Source of the DNA: Mucilaginibacter sp.
GTDB taxonomy: Bacteria > Bacteroidota > Bacteroidia > Sphingobacteriales > Sphingobacteriaceae
Length of the DNA stretch: 64,000 nt
Direction: 5' to 3'
Assembly: GCF_025359345.1 (NCBI RefSeq)
Contig: NZ_JANYGQ010000025.1
Location: 233,422-297,421, forward strand
The translations under genes were made by a program, and so were the position numbers. Positions 24,925 to 33,563 of the stretch are shown here, one piece after another (within the stretch, counting starts at the first letter, position 1; the number at the start of each line of letters is the position of its first letter). The notes beneath the pieces were generated by a model. It saw nothing but the letters and a program-made list of their open reading frames with translations. It was not told the origin of the DNA and ran no database searches.

Positions 24925-25836
24925 ATGATAACCAAGGAACAAATAGCAGCCGAATACCAGTTGATACAGGATGAAATTTGTGCCGCGCTGGAGCAATGTG
25001 ATGGCCTGGGCCATTTTGAAGAGGAACTGTGGGAACGTGATGGCGGAGGGGGCGGCCGCACCCGGATTATTCAAAACGGGAATGTTTTCGAAAAAGGCGG
25101 GGTCAATTTTTCAGCCGTGCACGGGCAACTGCCGCACAATATGAAAAAGGCATTGAATGTTGACCAGGAAGATTTTTTTGCAACCGGGGTATCTATCGTT
25201 ATCCACCCGAACCACCCGATGGTGCCCATTATTCACATGAATATCCGGTATTTTGAAATGCCGTCGTTAAGCCCGGAACACGAGCCTTTGCGCTGGTTTG
25301 GCGGGGGGATTGATCTTACGCCGCATTATGTTATTGAGGAAGATGCGCGCTATTTCCATGCTTACTTAAAATCGGTTTGCGACAGCTTTAATCACGACTT
25401 CTATAACCGTTTTAAAACATGGGCCGACGATTACTTTTTCATCAAACACCGCAACGAAACCAGGGGAGTAGGTGGCATATTTTACGATCGCCTCACTGCC
25501 AGTGATGATATTAGCTGGGAAAGTATTTTCGAGTTTTCAAAAAAGCTGGGTCGCGCGTTTATTCCTATTTATACCGAGCTGGTTAAGCGCAACCGTGATA
25601 AACAGTTTACCGAACAGCAGCAGCTATGGCAATACCAGCGCCGCAGCCGCTACACCGAGTTTAATCTGGTGTATGATGCTGGCACAAAATTCGGACTGGA
25701 GACGAACGGACGGATAGAATCGATATTGATGAGTTTGCCGCCAACGGCCAAATGGGTTTATAATTATAAACCCGAACCTGGGAGTGAAGAGGAAAAAACA
25801 ATATCGTTACTGAAAAAAGGAATAGCATGGGTTTAA
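24925..25836 (+). CDS. hemF: Oxygen-dependent coproporphyrinogen III oxidase HemF
   Basis: 303 residues. It oxidatively decarboxylates two propionate chains of coproporphyrinogen III to vinyl groups for heme synthesis, using O2. Family motifs are GGGGGRTRIIQNGNVFEKGG, NFSAVHG, the substrate-contacting MNIRYFE with RWFGGGIDLTPHY, and RNETRGVGGIFYDR. The C-terminal part YTEFNLVYDAGTKFGL matches the family. No other heme gene is in the window. Its -7 box sits 5 nt before the ATG. Confidence 0.96.
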   Translation: MITKEQIAAEYQLIQDEICAALEQCDGLGHFEEELWERDGGGGGRTRIIQNGNVFEKGGVNFSAVHGQLPHNMKKALNVDQEDFFATGVSIVIHPNHPMVPIIHMNIRYFEMPSLSPEHEPLRWFGGGIDLTPHYVIEEDARYFHAYLKSVCDSFNHDFYNRFKTWADDYFFIKHRNETRGVGGIFYDRLTASDDISWESIFEFSKKLGRAFIPIYTELVKRNRDKQFTEQQQLWQYQRRSRYTEFNLVYDAGTKFGLETNGRIESILMSLPPTAKWVYNYKPEPGSEEEKTISLLKKGIAWV

Positions 25837-25844
25837 TAGTCATC

Positions 25845-25890
25845 GGTGATTTGCTGCGCTGTCATTTGCATCGTGTCACTGGTCATAGGG
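25845..25890. repeat. GTCAT-type decayed repeat tract
   Basis: After hemF the sequence contains GTCATCGG, GCGCTGTCATTTGC, GTGTCACTGGTCATAG, the same GTCATT-type unit as at 10702-10815. A related string GCTGCGCTGTCATTGGTCATT occurs at 38925-38944. Confidence 0.4.
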
Positions 25891-25928
25891 ATATTGGAGT
25901 ACCATTTATATTGATGTTTAATTAAACT

Positions 25929-26339
25929 ATGAATACAGGAAAAACATATAAAACGGGTTGCCTAATAATTTTAACGTTAATCATGACGTCATTTAATGCT
26001 GCCAATCCGCTGAAAGGTACCTGGGAGTATGCCGGGGATGTGTTTAATGGCAAAGCCGAAGGCCCACCAACAGACTACTCCCTGCAGCGTAAATATGGCT
26101 CGAAAAGCTTTGAGTCGTTTTTGCTGGAGAAAAGCGAAAAGCCACATAAATACGAGACAGGTGATTACACCTTGAGTGCCGACACCTGTTCAGAAACACA
26201 AACTTATAGCTCGCAAGATTCGCAGCTGATAGGGGTAACTGTGCATTACCTGTATACCATTCAGAATGATACGCTTACACTAAGCGGAAAGCTGCCAAAC
26301 GGCAACTCTGTTAAGGAGTTTTGGAAAAAGGTTAAATAA
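25929..26339 (+). CDS. Small secreted lipocalin-like protein
   Basis: 136 residues. A signal-type N-terminus (hydrophobic residues about 9-25) precedes a beta-rich chain. PLKGTWEYAGDVF at the start, an internal FLLEKSEKPHKYETGDYTLS, and DTLTLSGKLPNGNSVKEFWKKVK at the end resemble the small lipocalin-like domain proteins of Bacteroidota. Nothing marks a ligand. It lies alone between hemF and gyrA and is followed by a perfect inverted repeat. Confidence 0.7.
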   Translation: MNTGKTYKTGCLIILTLIMTSFNAANPLKGTWEYAGDVFNGKAEGPPTDYSLQRKYGSKSFESFLLEKSEKPHKYETGDYTLSADTCSETQTYSSQDSQLIGVTVHYLYTIQNDTLTLSGKLPNGNSVKEFWKKVK

Positions 26340-26357
26340 GCATAAGTGGTTTACGAG

Positions 26358-26390
26358 AAACTTACGAAGTTTTAAAAACTTCGTAAGTTT
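26358..26390. terminator. Perfect 16-bp inverted repeat, possible terminator
   Basis: Arms at 26358-26373 and 26375-26390, AAACTTACGAAGTTTT and its exact complement, flank one base. The hairpin follows the lipocalin-like stop by 18 bases. It lacks a strong T tract, so it may be a terminator or a protein-binding palindrome upstream of gyrA. Confidence 0.55.
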
Positions 26391-26609
26391 GCCGTTTACC
26401 AACTTCGCCCGCGTTTTCGGAGCCTGGACGTTTGGGACATTTTTCTTCTTTCCGACTTTACTGACTTTCCGGCCTTTTCTGACTTCTTCACACACGGATT
26501 TGTTACCAACATTCATGGAAAAAACCATAAAGTTTCTTAACTTCGCGGGTTGTATAGGAACACTTTTTTTATACACGATTATAGAGAAGAATCTACAGAG
26601 AAATAAAAA

Positions 26610-29198
26610 ATGGCCGAAGAAACAGGAAACGGAAGTACCCCACCAGAAGACAGAATAATTTCCATAAATATTGATGAAGAAATGCGAGCCGCCTACATTG
26701 ATTATTCAATGTCGGTTATCGTATCACGTGCATTGCCTGATGTACGCGACGGTTTAAAACCGGTTCACAGGCGCGTTTTATATGGCATGCTCGATTTGGG
26801 TTTAGCCAACAACAAACCCTACAAAAAATCAGCTCGTATAGTAGGAGAGGTGCTGGGTAAGTACCACCCCCACGGCGATACATCAGTTTATGATGCCATG
26901 GTTCGTATGGCACAGGACTGGAGCCTGCGCTACCCCTTTGTTGAGGGACAGGGTAACTACGGTTCGATTGATGGTGACCAGCCCGCAGCAATGCGTTACA
27001 CAGAAGCAAGGCTTGAAAAGATTGCGGAAGAAATGCTTGCCGACATCAACAAAGATACTATTGATTTCCAGCTAAACTTTGACGACTCGTTGCAGGAACC
27101 CACTGTTTTGCCTGCTAAATTCCCTAACCTTTTGGTTAACGGTGCATCGGGTATCGCGGTGGGTATGGCGACCAATATGGCGCCTCACAACCTTACCGAG
27201 GTTGTTAACGCTACACTGGCACTTATTGATGATCGCGATATCACCGTTGATGGATTAATGGTGCACATCAAAGGCCCTGATTTCCCAACTGGAGCAATCA
27301 TATATGGCTATGAAGGTGCCCGCCAGGCTTTTGAGACCGGTCGCGGCAGAATAGTTATCCGCTCGAGAGCTGAAATTGAAATTTATAACGGTGATCGCGA
27401 ACGTATCATCGTCTCTGAAATACCTTACCAGATAAACAAGGCGCTGATGATTGAGCGTACTGCGGAACTGGTGAACGATAAAAAAATTGATGGTATATCA
27501 GCCATCAGGGACGAATCGAACAGGGAAGGTATCCGCGTAGTTTATGAAATAAAGCGCGATGCCAATGCTGCTATAGTTCTTAATAATCTATATAAGCACA
27601 CCGCCCTGCAAACATCGTTCAGTATAAACAATATTGCGCTGGTACACGGCAGGCCTATGCTGCTTAACCTTAAGGACCTGATTCATCATTTTGTTGAGCA
27701 CAGGCACGAGGTGGTAATCCGCCGCGCCAAGTTTGAGCTTTCTGAAGCGGAAAAACGCGCACATATTTTAGAGGGTTTGTTGATTGCCTTAGATCATTTG
27801 GACGAGGTAATAAAGTTGATCAGGGCATCAAACACACCTGATGATGCAAGAGAGGGGTTAATTACCCAATTTGGCCTCAGTGACTTACAGGCACGCGCCA
27901 TTTTGGATATGACCCTAAGAAGGTTAACTGGCCTGGAACGCGATAAGATTAAAGACGAGTACGAAGGCTTAATGAAACTGATTGATTATTTGAAATCCAT
28001 TTTGGCTGATGAAGGCCTGCGGATGCAGATAATTAAAGATGAGTTGATTGAGATCCGCGATAAATATGGCGATGAGCGCAAAACCGAAATGGTACACTCA
28101 TCGGCAGAGATGAACACGGAAGACTTTATTGAGGATGAGGATGTTGTAATCACGATATCTCGTGAAGGGTATATTAAACGTACACCGTTAACGGAGTACC
28201 GCAGGCAGGGCAGGGGTGGTAAAGGGGCGATCGGCAGCAATAGCCGGGATGCCGACTTTATTGAGCACCTGCTGATAGCATCGAACCACAATTATATGTT
28301 GTTCTTTACCGAATCCGGGCAATGTTTCTGGCTGCGGGTATTTGAAATTCCGGAAGGAACGCGTACTTCGAAAGGTCGTGCGATCCAGAATATCATCAAC
28401 ATACCTAAAGAAGAGAATATCAAGGCTTACATTAAGCTGATCAGCCTAAAAGATACTGAGTACCTGGAGAACAACTTTATTATTATGTGTACTAAGAAAG
28501 GTACCATCAAGAAAACGTCGCTCGAGGCTTATTCACGTCCGCGTGCCAATGGCATTAACGCAATTAACATTAACGAAGGCGATTCGTTATTAGAGGCAAC
28601 TTTAACTACCGGCAGCAGCGAAATTGTAATGGCGCTTAAATCGGGCCGTGCAATTCGCTTCAACGAGTCGACTGTTAGGCCTATGGGCAGGACAGCAACC
28701 GGGGTGAGGGGTATATCTCTTGAAAATGAAGCAGACGAAGTTGTTGGTATGATAAGTATTGATAACCCGGAAACAACCGTGCTGGTAGTGTCAGAAAAAG
28801 GTTACGGCAAGCGTACAGACATTGACGACTATCGTGTAACCAACCGTGGTGGCAAGGGTGTAAAAACTTTAAACATTACTGAGAAAACAGGAAAACTTGT
28901 TGCCATAAAAGGTGTTACTGATAATGAGGATTTGATGATAATCAACAAATCTGGCATTTTAATCCGTATTGCCATTAGTGAATTGAGAACTATGGGCCGT
29001 GCTACACAGGGTGTTAGGTTGATAACATTGAAAGGCGATGACGAAATAGCATCGGTAGCCAATATTGAGCATGATGAGGATGAAGAAAAAGAGTTGGACG
29101 AAAATGCTGAAAACACCGGTACAGAGAACGGCGGCGGAGAAAACCCAGCAACAGAAGCTGCAGGGGAAGAGCCAGCAGGGGATGAACCAAAAAAATAA
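26610..29198 (+). CDS. gyrA: DNA gyrase subunit A
   Basis: 862 residues. It cuts and rejoins DNA to add negative supercoils, together with GyrB (not in the window). The winged-helix region holds the motif GKYHPHGDTSVYDAMVRM, and the catalytic tyrosine Tyr130 is in AAMRYTEARL. The C-terminal DNA-wrapping domain carries the GyrA box as QGRGGKG near residue 535. The last 45 residues are a strongly acidic, Glu/Asn/Gly-rich tail. At the position of E. coli Ser83 it has Thr91 (Asp87 equivalent is Asp95), which is unusual. It heads an operon with two secreted TPR proteins: the next ATG is 3 bases after its stop. Confidence 0.97.
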   Translation: MAEETGNGSTPPEDRIISINIDEEMRAAYIDYSMSVIVSRALPDVRDGLKPVHRRVLYGMLDLGLANNKPYKKSARIVGEVLGKYHPHGDTSVYDAMVRMAQDWSLRYPFVEGQGNYGSIDGDQPAAMRYTEARLEKIAEEMLADINKDTIDFQLNFDDSLQEPTVLPAKFPNLLVNGASGIAVGMATNMAPHNLTEVVNATLALIDDRDITVDGLMVHIKGPDFPTGAIIYGYEGARQAFETGRGRIVIRSRAEIEIYNGDRERIIVSEIPYQINKALMIERTAELVNDKKIDGISAIRDESNREGIRVVYEIKRDANAAIVLNNLYKHTALQTSFSINNIALVHGRPMLLNLKDLIHHFVEHRHEVVIRRAKFELSEAEKRAHILEGLLIALDHLDEVIKLIRASNTPDDAREGLITQFGLSDLQARAILDMTLRRLTGLERDKIKDEYEGLMKLIDYLKSILADEGLRMQIIKDELIEIRDKYGDERKTEMVHSSAEMNTEDFIEDEDVVITISREGYIKRTPLTEYRRQGRGGKGAIGSNSRDADFIEHLLIASNHNYMLFFTESGQCFWLRVFEIPEGTRTSKGRAIQNIINIPKEENIKAYIKLISLKDTEYLENNFIIMCTKKGTIKKTSLEAYSRPRANGINAININEGDSLLEATLTTGSSEIVMALKSGRAIRFNESTVRPMGRTATGVRGISLENEADEVVGMISIDNPETTVLVVSEKGYGKRTDIDDYRVTNRGGKGVKTLNITEKTGKLVAIKGVTDNEDLMIINKSGILIRIAISELRTMGRATQGVRLITLKGDDEIASVANIEHDEDEEKELDENAENTGTENGGGENPATEAAGEEPAGDEPKK

Positions 29199-29201
29199 TT
29201 A

Positions 29202-30320
29202 ATGATTTACCGTAAAATTATATTACCGGTATTACTATTAACCTTTAGCACTTCTGTTGCATTTTGCCAAACAGAAGTGCTTAAAGGGGTAGTTAATAGC
29301 CTGGCATTTTATAAGCAGAAAAAGGATTTGAAATACCTGGCAAATGCCAAAAAATCCGTCGATAGTCTAATTACCAATAAAGCTGACTCCGCTGATATTG
29401 AAAAAATGGTTTACCGGGTAGTTGTTAATTCAAGCATATTGTATATTGATACGCTGAATAAACTTAACCAGCCGGCAAGTTTTTTCGCACAAACAACTTC
29501 ACTTGTCGATAATCTTGTTTCCAGGCGAAAGGCCTATAAATACCAGGCCGAAATAGATTATTCAAAAAGATGTTTGGCAAACGTTTATATCCGGAAGGCT
29601 TTTGCGTACACGCGCAACTCTGATTACAACAATGCACTTGAGCTGTTTACCAACGCACAAAAGTATGCGCCCAATTTTAAAGAGCTGAAAGCATACATTG
29701 CATTTTCGAATAATAAACTCGGCAATATGCAGGACGCGGCAAAAAATTACGCCGACCTGGTAAATGCCGACAGTACAAAAATTGAATATGTGCAGGCCGC
29801 ATCAAATAACTACAAACTATTAGGAGACACTGCCAGCGCCCTCGCCATTATAAAAAAAGGTCGCAAACTATTGCCAAATGATAAAACCCTGCTGCTTGAT
29901 GAGGCGAATATTTACAGTAACAGGAAAGATTACCGGTCGTTAGCACCATTGTTACCGGCACTGCTTGACATTAATTCAAATAACGCCGATATTGCGTTTG
30001 TTGCCGCTGTTTGTTATGACAATTTAAACCAATATGATAAAGCAGAGTCTTTATATTTACATTCGATAGATTTGAACAGTTCGGCTTACGACCCTATATT
30101 TAACCTGGGGCTATTGTACTTTAAAGAAAGCACCAAAAAGCAGGAGCAGGGCAACACACCAAACAACACACGTGCTGCGCAATGGCTTGAAAAGGCCAAT
30201 GAGATATCGCCGAATAACAAAAACTGCCTGCAGATATTGCAACAAGTTTATACACAGGCAGGTAACCAGGATGAAATTAACAAGGTAAACAATAAACTAA
30301 AACAGTTAACCAATCAATAA
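29202..30320 (+). CDS. Secreted tetratricopeptide repeat protein (first)
   Basis: 372 residues. The signal peptide is about residues 1-23 (ending VAFCQ). The mature part has helical repeats, of which the clearest TPR units are YNNALELFTNAQKYAPNF, MQDAAKNYADLVNADS and YDKAESLYLHSIDLNSSAYDPIFNLGLLY. It starts 3 bases after the gyrA stop, so it is co-transcribed and probably translationally coupled to gyrase. Function is unknown; TPR proteins usually scaffold other envelope proteins. The arrangement gyrA-TPR-TPR may be shared by relatives. Confidence 0.85.
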   Translation: MIYRKIILPVLLLTFSTSVAFCQTEVLKGVVNSLAFYKQKKDLKYLANAKKSVDSLITNKADSADIEKMVYRVVVNSSILYIDTLNKLNQPASFFAQTTSLVDNLVSRRKAYKYQAEIDYSKRCLANVYIRKAFAYTRNSDYNNALELFTNAQKYAPNFKELKAYIAFSNNKLGNMQDAAKNYADLVNADSTKIEYVQAASNNYKLLGDTASALAIIKKGRKLLPNDKTLLLDEANIYSNRKDYRSLAPLLPALLDINSNNADIAFVAAVCYDNLNQYDKAESLYLHSIDLNSSAYDPIFNLGLLYFKESTKKQEQGNTPNNTRAAQWLEKANEISPNNKNCLQILQQVYTQAGNQDEINKVNNKLKQLTNQ

Positions 30321-30326
30321 TAAATC

Positions 30327-31637
30327 ATGAAAATGAAACTTTTGATGACATGCCTTTTAGGCATAGCTTCGGTTGCGGCTTTTGCACAAAAAGGCGAACT
30401 GAAAGACGCACAATCAGCCTATGACAACTATGCCACCTTGCGCGGTCAAAAAGTTGCCGCAATCCAGGCACAATCTAAAAAGAGTCTTGGAGATGCCAAA
30501 ACATCTATTGACAAGGCTTCAACCAACGAAAAGACGGCAACTATGCCTCAAACTCACGCGTTAAAAGCTGCTATCTACTCGTCGCTGGCGGTTGACGATA
30601 CCGTGGCTACAACGTCGGCACCGTTATTTGCTACCGCAGATGAAGCAGTTAAAAAAGCTAAAGAATTAGATACCAAAAATGAATTTAAAAAACTGATTGA
30701 CGATGCCAATATCAATCTTGCCCAATATAAGTTAACGGCGGGGGTTAAGGATTACCAAAGTAAACGGTATGACGAGGCTTATAAGGAATTTGATTACTAT
30801 CGCACAATTTTGCCCGACGATACAAATGCTATTTATTATACAGCACTTTCCGCCGGTAATGCCGCAGATAAAGACCCTAAGTATTATCAATACGCGTTGG
30901 ATAACTATAAAAAACTTGTTACCACCAAATACTCAGGAGCTCCCAAGGCATATTATGACATGACGACCATCTACCTGACTACAAAAGACACAACTAATGC
31001 ATTGAAGATAGCAGCCGAAGGAATTGAAAAATTCCCAAAATACTCCGAATTGCGTAAACGGGAAATTGAAATCGCATTGGTATCAGGTAAACAGGCTGAT
31101 GTTGTGTCTAAAATACAAGCTGCGATAACAACTGATCCTAAAAACAAGGACCTATATTATTACCTGGGTTTAACTTATTCGCAAGTTGCTGACGCTGCAA
31201 TTGCGAGAGCGGCAAAAGCTAAAGACGATGCTACCAAAGCCAAGGAAAAGGCAACTGCTACGGAAAACCAGGGTAAAGCTGCAGATGCCTACAAAAAGGC
31301 ATTGGAAATGGATCCGGATTTTTTTGAAGCAAATATGAATTTAGGTATCACATTAATGCAGCCAGCGTTGGACGTGTTTAACGCTGCTCAAAAATTGCCG
31401 TCGAGTGCACAGAAACAATATGATGCGGAGATGGCAAAATCAGACAAAATGTTGGAACCCGCAAAACCATACCTACAAAAAGCAGTCGACCTTAAACCGA
31501 ACGATGTAAATGCGCTTACAAATTTAAGGAACTATTACAGGGCAAAATCAGATCCTGCGCATGCGGCGGAGAATAAGGCCAAGGCGAATGAGTTAAAACA
31601 AAAGATTGATGCTGTAAACTCCGGAGGGGGTAAGTAG
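30327..31637 (+). CDS. Secreted tetratricopeptide repeat protein (second)
   Basis: 436 residues, with a signal peptide of about 20 residues (ending AAFAQ). Lysine- and alanine-rich TPR repeats follow, including KRYDEAYKEFDYYRTILPDD and ADAYKKALEMDPDFFEANMNLG. An Ala/Lys-rich stretch (about residues 288-325, AKDDATKAKEKATATEN) could form a long helix. It begins 6 bases after the first TPR gene, and a terminator-like hairpin follows it. The two genes share layout but little sequence. No enzymatic motif is seen. Confidence 0.85.
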   Translation: MKMKLLMTCLLGIASVAAFAQKGELKDAQSAYDNYATLRGQKVAAIQAQSKKSLGDAKTSIDKASTNEKTATMPQTHALKAAIYSSLAVDDTVATTSAPLFATADEAVKKAKELDTKNEFKKLIDDANINLAQYKLTAGVKDYQSKRYDEAYKEFDYYRTILPDDTNAIYYTALSAGNAADKDPKYYQYALDNYKKLVTTKYSGAPKAYYDMTTIYLTTKDTTNALKIAAEGIEKFPKYSELRKREIEIALVSGKQADVVSKIQAAITTDPKNKDLYYYLGLTYSQVADAAIARAAKAKDDATKAKEKATATENQGKAADAYKKALEMDPDFFEANMNLGITLMQPALDVFNAAQKLPSSAQKQYDAEMAKSDKMLEPAKPYLQKAVDLKPNDVNALTNLRNYYRAKSDPAHAAENKAKANELKQKIDAVNSGGGK

Positions 31638-31641
31638 TAAA

Positions 31642-31670
31642 TAAGGGAGAGAATAAGTAACTCTCCCTTA
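31642..31670 (+). terminator. Hairpin at the end of the gyrA operon
   Basis: Perfect 10-bp stem TAAGGGAGAG / CTCTCCCTTA with a 9-nt loop directly after the second TPR gene. The T tract is weak. Confidence 0.6.
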
Positions 31671-31818
31671 TAATTAAATTTAGTACTTAACATAATGTTA
31701 ATTATGTGATAAATTATTATTTAAGATTTAAGAGACATTGTCAATATCATTCCATCTTTTTTGCAAATCTTAACATATTGAAAAAACATCCTTAAACTTG
31801 TTAAAAGCAGAATTAACT

Positions 31819-32613
31819 ATGGATTTAAAAATAAAAAATAAAACGGCGCTGGTAACCGGCTCAACTGCGGGTATCGGTTATGCAATTGCAAAAGCGTTAG
31901 CTAATGAAGGTGTAAATGTTTTTGTAAATGGACGCACGGCGGAGCGCGTTAACCTCGCCGTGGAAAACTTAAAGCGGGAAACGGGAAATGCGGCGATTAA
32001 AGGCTTGGTGGCAGATTTTGCCGACGTACACCAGGTTAATCTATTAATTGAGCAATTGCCAGAGGTTGATATTTTGATCAATAATGTTGGAATTTTTGAA
32101 CCAAAGCAATTTAGTGATATACCGGACGAGGACTGGATTAAATTTTACGAGGTAAACGTTTTAAGCGGCGTGCGTTTGTCCAGGGCATATTTTAATAAAA
32201 TGCTGGCTAAAAACTGGGGGCGTATTATATTTATTTCAAGCGAATCGGCTATTCAAATTCCTGAAGAAATGATTCATTACGGGATGACGAAAACCGCCCA
32301 GATCGCCGTCGCTCGTGGCCTGGCTGAACTAACTAAAGGCACCAATGTAACGGTAAACGCAGTATTGCCCGGCCCAACATTTTCTGAAGGCGCAGGTACA
32401 TTCGTTAAAGACATGGCGAAGCAACAAAATATCACAGTTGAAGAAATGGAAAAGGAGTTTTTTAAAACTGCCCGCCCAACATCAATCCTTCAGCGATTTT
32501 TAACGCCGGACGAAATAGCAAGTACGGTTGCCTACATAGCCAGCGATTTATCAATCGGAACCAACGGAGCAGCAATCAGAGCTGATGGCGGCCTGGTAAA
32601 GAGTCCGTTTTAA
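31819..32613 (+). CDS. SDR family oxidoreductase
   Basis: 264 residues of the classical SDR type. The cofactor motif is TGSTAGIGYAIA and the NNVG motif is DILINNVGIFEPKQF. The catalytic Ser is in IIFISSESAIQ and the YxxxK is HYGMTKTA. The ending TNGAAIRADGGLVKS is that of ketoacyl-ACP-reductase-like members. The frame extends to a TTG at 31798, but the ATG at 31819 gives the normal MDLKIKNKTALVTGS start. It is followed by a 12-bp-stem terminator shared with a convergent small lipoprotein gene. Substrate unknown. Confidence 0.88.
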   Translation: MDLKIKNKTALVTGSTAGIGYAIAKALANEGVNVFVNGRTAERVNLAVENLKRETGNAAIKGLVADFADVHQVNLLIEQLPEVDILINNVGIFEPKQFSDIPDEDWIKFYEVNVLSGVRLSRAYFNKMLAKNWGRIIFISSESAIQIPEEMIHYGMTKTAQIAVARGLAELTKGTNVTVNAVLPGPTFSEGAGTFVKDMAKQQNITVEEMEKEFFKTARPTSILQRFLTPDEIASTVAYIASDLSIGTNGAAIRADGGLVKSPF

Positions 32614-32626
32614 CTTTTCTTTAAAC

Positions 32627-32664
32627 ACAACAAAGGCTCTGGTAGTTTCCAAAGCCTTTGTTGT
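32627..32664. terminator. Bidirectional terminator
   Basis: A 12-bp stem, ACAACAAAGGCT (32627-32638) with AGCCTTTGTTGT (32653-32664), separates the SDR gene from the convergent lipoprotein gene. Confidence 0.75.
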
Positions 32665-32672
32665 TTATGCGT

Positions 32673-32849
32673 TTAGTGATGCGTAGTGTCCTTCTTCATC
32701 GTGTCGATTTTTGCCGGTGGCGGCGGAGTCATTTTGGTTGTGTCTTTTTTAGTAGTGTCACTATCGGTTGCGCTTTTTGACGAGCCGCAGCCAGCTATTG
32801 ATCCAATTATTGCAGCGATTAGCGCAAAATTTACGATTTGCTTTTTCAT
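32673..32849 (-). CDS. Small lipoprotein, 58 residues
   Basis: Read on the minus strand this 58-codon frame begins MKKQIVNFALIAAIIG and has a lipobox IAGC with Cys21, giving a cleaved, lipidated mature peptide of 38 residues. The mature part is Ser/Thr/Lys-rich with three DTTK-like units (DTTKKDTTK, then MKKDTTHH at the end) and a PPPPA segment in the middle. It is below the size at which genes are usually called. A promoter with ideal 19-nt spacing (32883-32912) and the terminator at 32627-32664 bracket it as a complete one-gene unit. It probably sits in the outer membrane; function unknown. Confidence 0.72.
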   Translation of the reverse strand: MKKQIVNFALIAAIIGSIAGCGSSKSATDSDTTKKDTTKMTPPPPAKIDTMKKDTTHH

Positions 32850-32882
32850 AGGTTTTGTTTTTTATCGATAAATGTTTGATAA

Positions 32883-32912
32883 CAACACTAAAACTTTCGT
32901 TATTATTTGCAA
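32883..32912 (-). promoter_or_regulatory. Promoter of the small lipoprotein
   Basis: On the minus strand ATTG, 19 nt, TAGTGTTG: one mismatch to TAnnTTTG with exact consensus spacing. It gives a leader of about 25-30 nt before the ATG at 32849. Confidence 0.55.
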
Positions 32913-33048
32913 TATTTTCGTTTTAGAAAATATTAACAGAATTACTTTTCCCGATAAAATCAAAAAAATTACCTCCCTCCCACAATTTTAAATGGCTTTT
33001 TCAGCAGAAATTTCTGATATTTAGATGCTTGGGCTTATGTAACTTTTG

Positions 33049-33077
33049 TTGATACTCCCCTACTTATTTTATATTTA
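33049..33077 (+). promoter_or_regulatory. Promoter-like element before the GNAT gene
   Basis: TTG at 33049-33051, 18 nt, then TATATTTA at 33070-33077 (one mismatch to TAnnTTTG), ending 15 nt before the ATG at 33093. Confidence 0.4.
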
Positions 33078-33092
33078 ATCTACTGATAGACA

Positions 33093-33563
33093 ATGCATAC
33101 TATAATAAATGATGAAGCCTTTCTTAAAAATAATTATAAAATTTCAACCGATAAAAACCTGCTCGACGTTGAGTTAATTTATAATTATTTAGACGGGGAA
33201 TCGTATTGGGCCCAGGGCATCCCGGCAGAAACGCTGAAAAAGGCAATTGAGGGCTCATTATGCTTTGGGGTTTACCATGAGGATAAACAAGCAGGTTTTG
33301 CCCGCGTGGTGACTGACAATGCCACATTTGCCTACATTTGTGATGTTTTTATCCTTTCGGAGCATCGCCGTATCGGCTTATCGAAATGGCTGGTACAAAC
33401 AATTGTTAAATATCCCGGTTTACAGGGCTTAAGGAGGTGGTCGCTGGCCACTGCAGATGCACACGGACTTTACAAACAGTTTGGTTTTAGCGAACTGAGT
33501 AAGCCCCAAAATTGGATGGAAATTCATTCGCCTTATAAAGCGCTTAAAAAGGAAAAATTATGA
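33093..33563 (+). CDS. GNAT family N-acetyltransferase
   Basis: 156 residues. The acetyl-CoA binding block is EHRRIGLSKWLVQTIV (the R/Q-x-x-G-x-G/A pattern, here RRIGLS), and the C-terminal strand holds LYKQFGFSEL. The small size and motif arrangement fit single-domain GNAT enzymes that acetylate amines or small molecules. Its last four bases (ATGA) overlap the start of the AlbA_2 gene, so the two are translationally coupled. No substrate is readable. Confidence 0.88.
   Translation: MHTIINDEAFLKNNYKISTDKNLLDVELIYNYLDGESYWAQGIPAETLKKAIEGSLCFGVYHEDKQAGFARVVTDNATFAYICDVFILSEHRRIGLSKWLVQTIVKYPGLQGLRRWSLATADAHGLYKQFGFSELSKPQNWMEIHSPYKALKKEKL

Noticed and set aside
26389..26658. An 89-codon frame crossing the gyrA start
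   Set aside because: It overlaps the unmistakable gyrA N-terminus in another frame, has no family features and is rich in Phe/Thr as expected of a shadow frame.
32686..32871. A 61-codon plus-strand hydrophobic frame
   Set aside because: It is the antisense shadow of the small lipoprotein gene at 32673-32849, which has promoter, lipobox and terminator.
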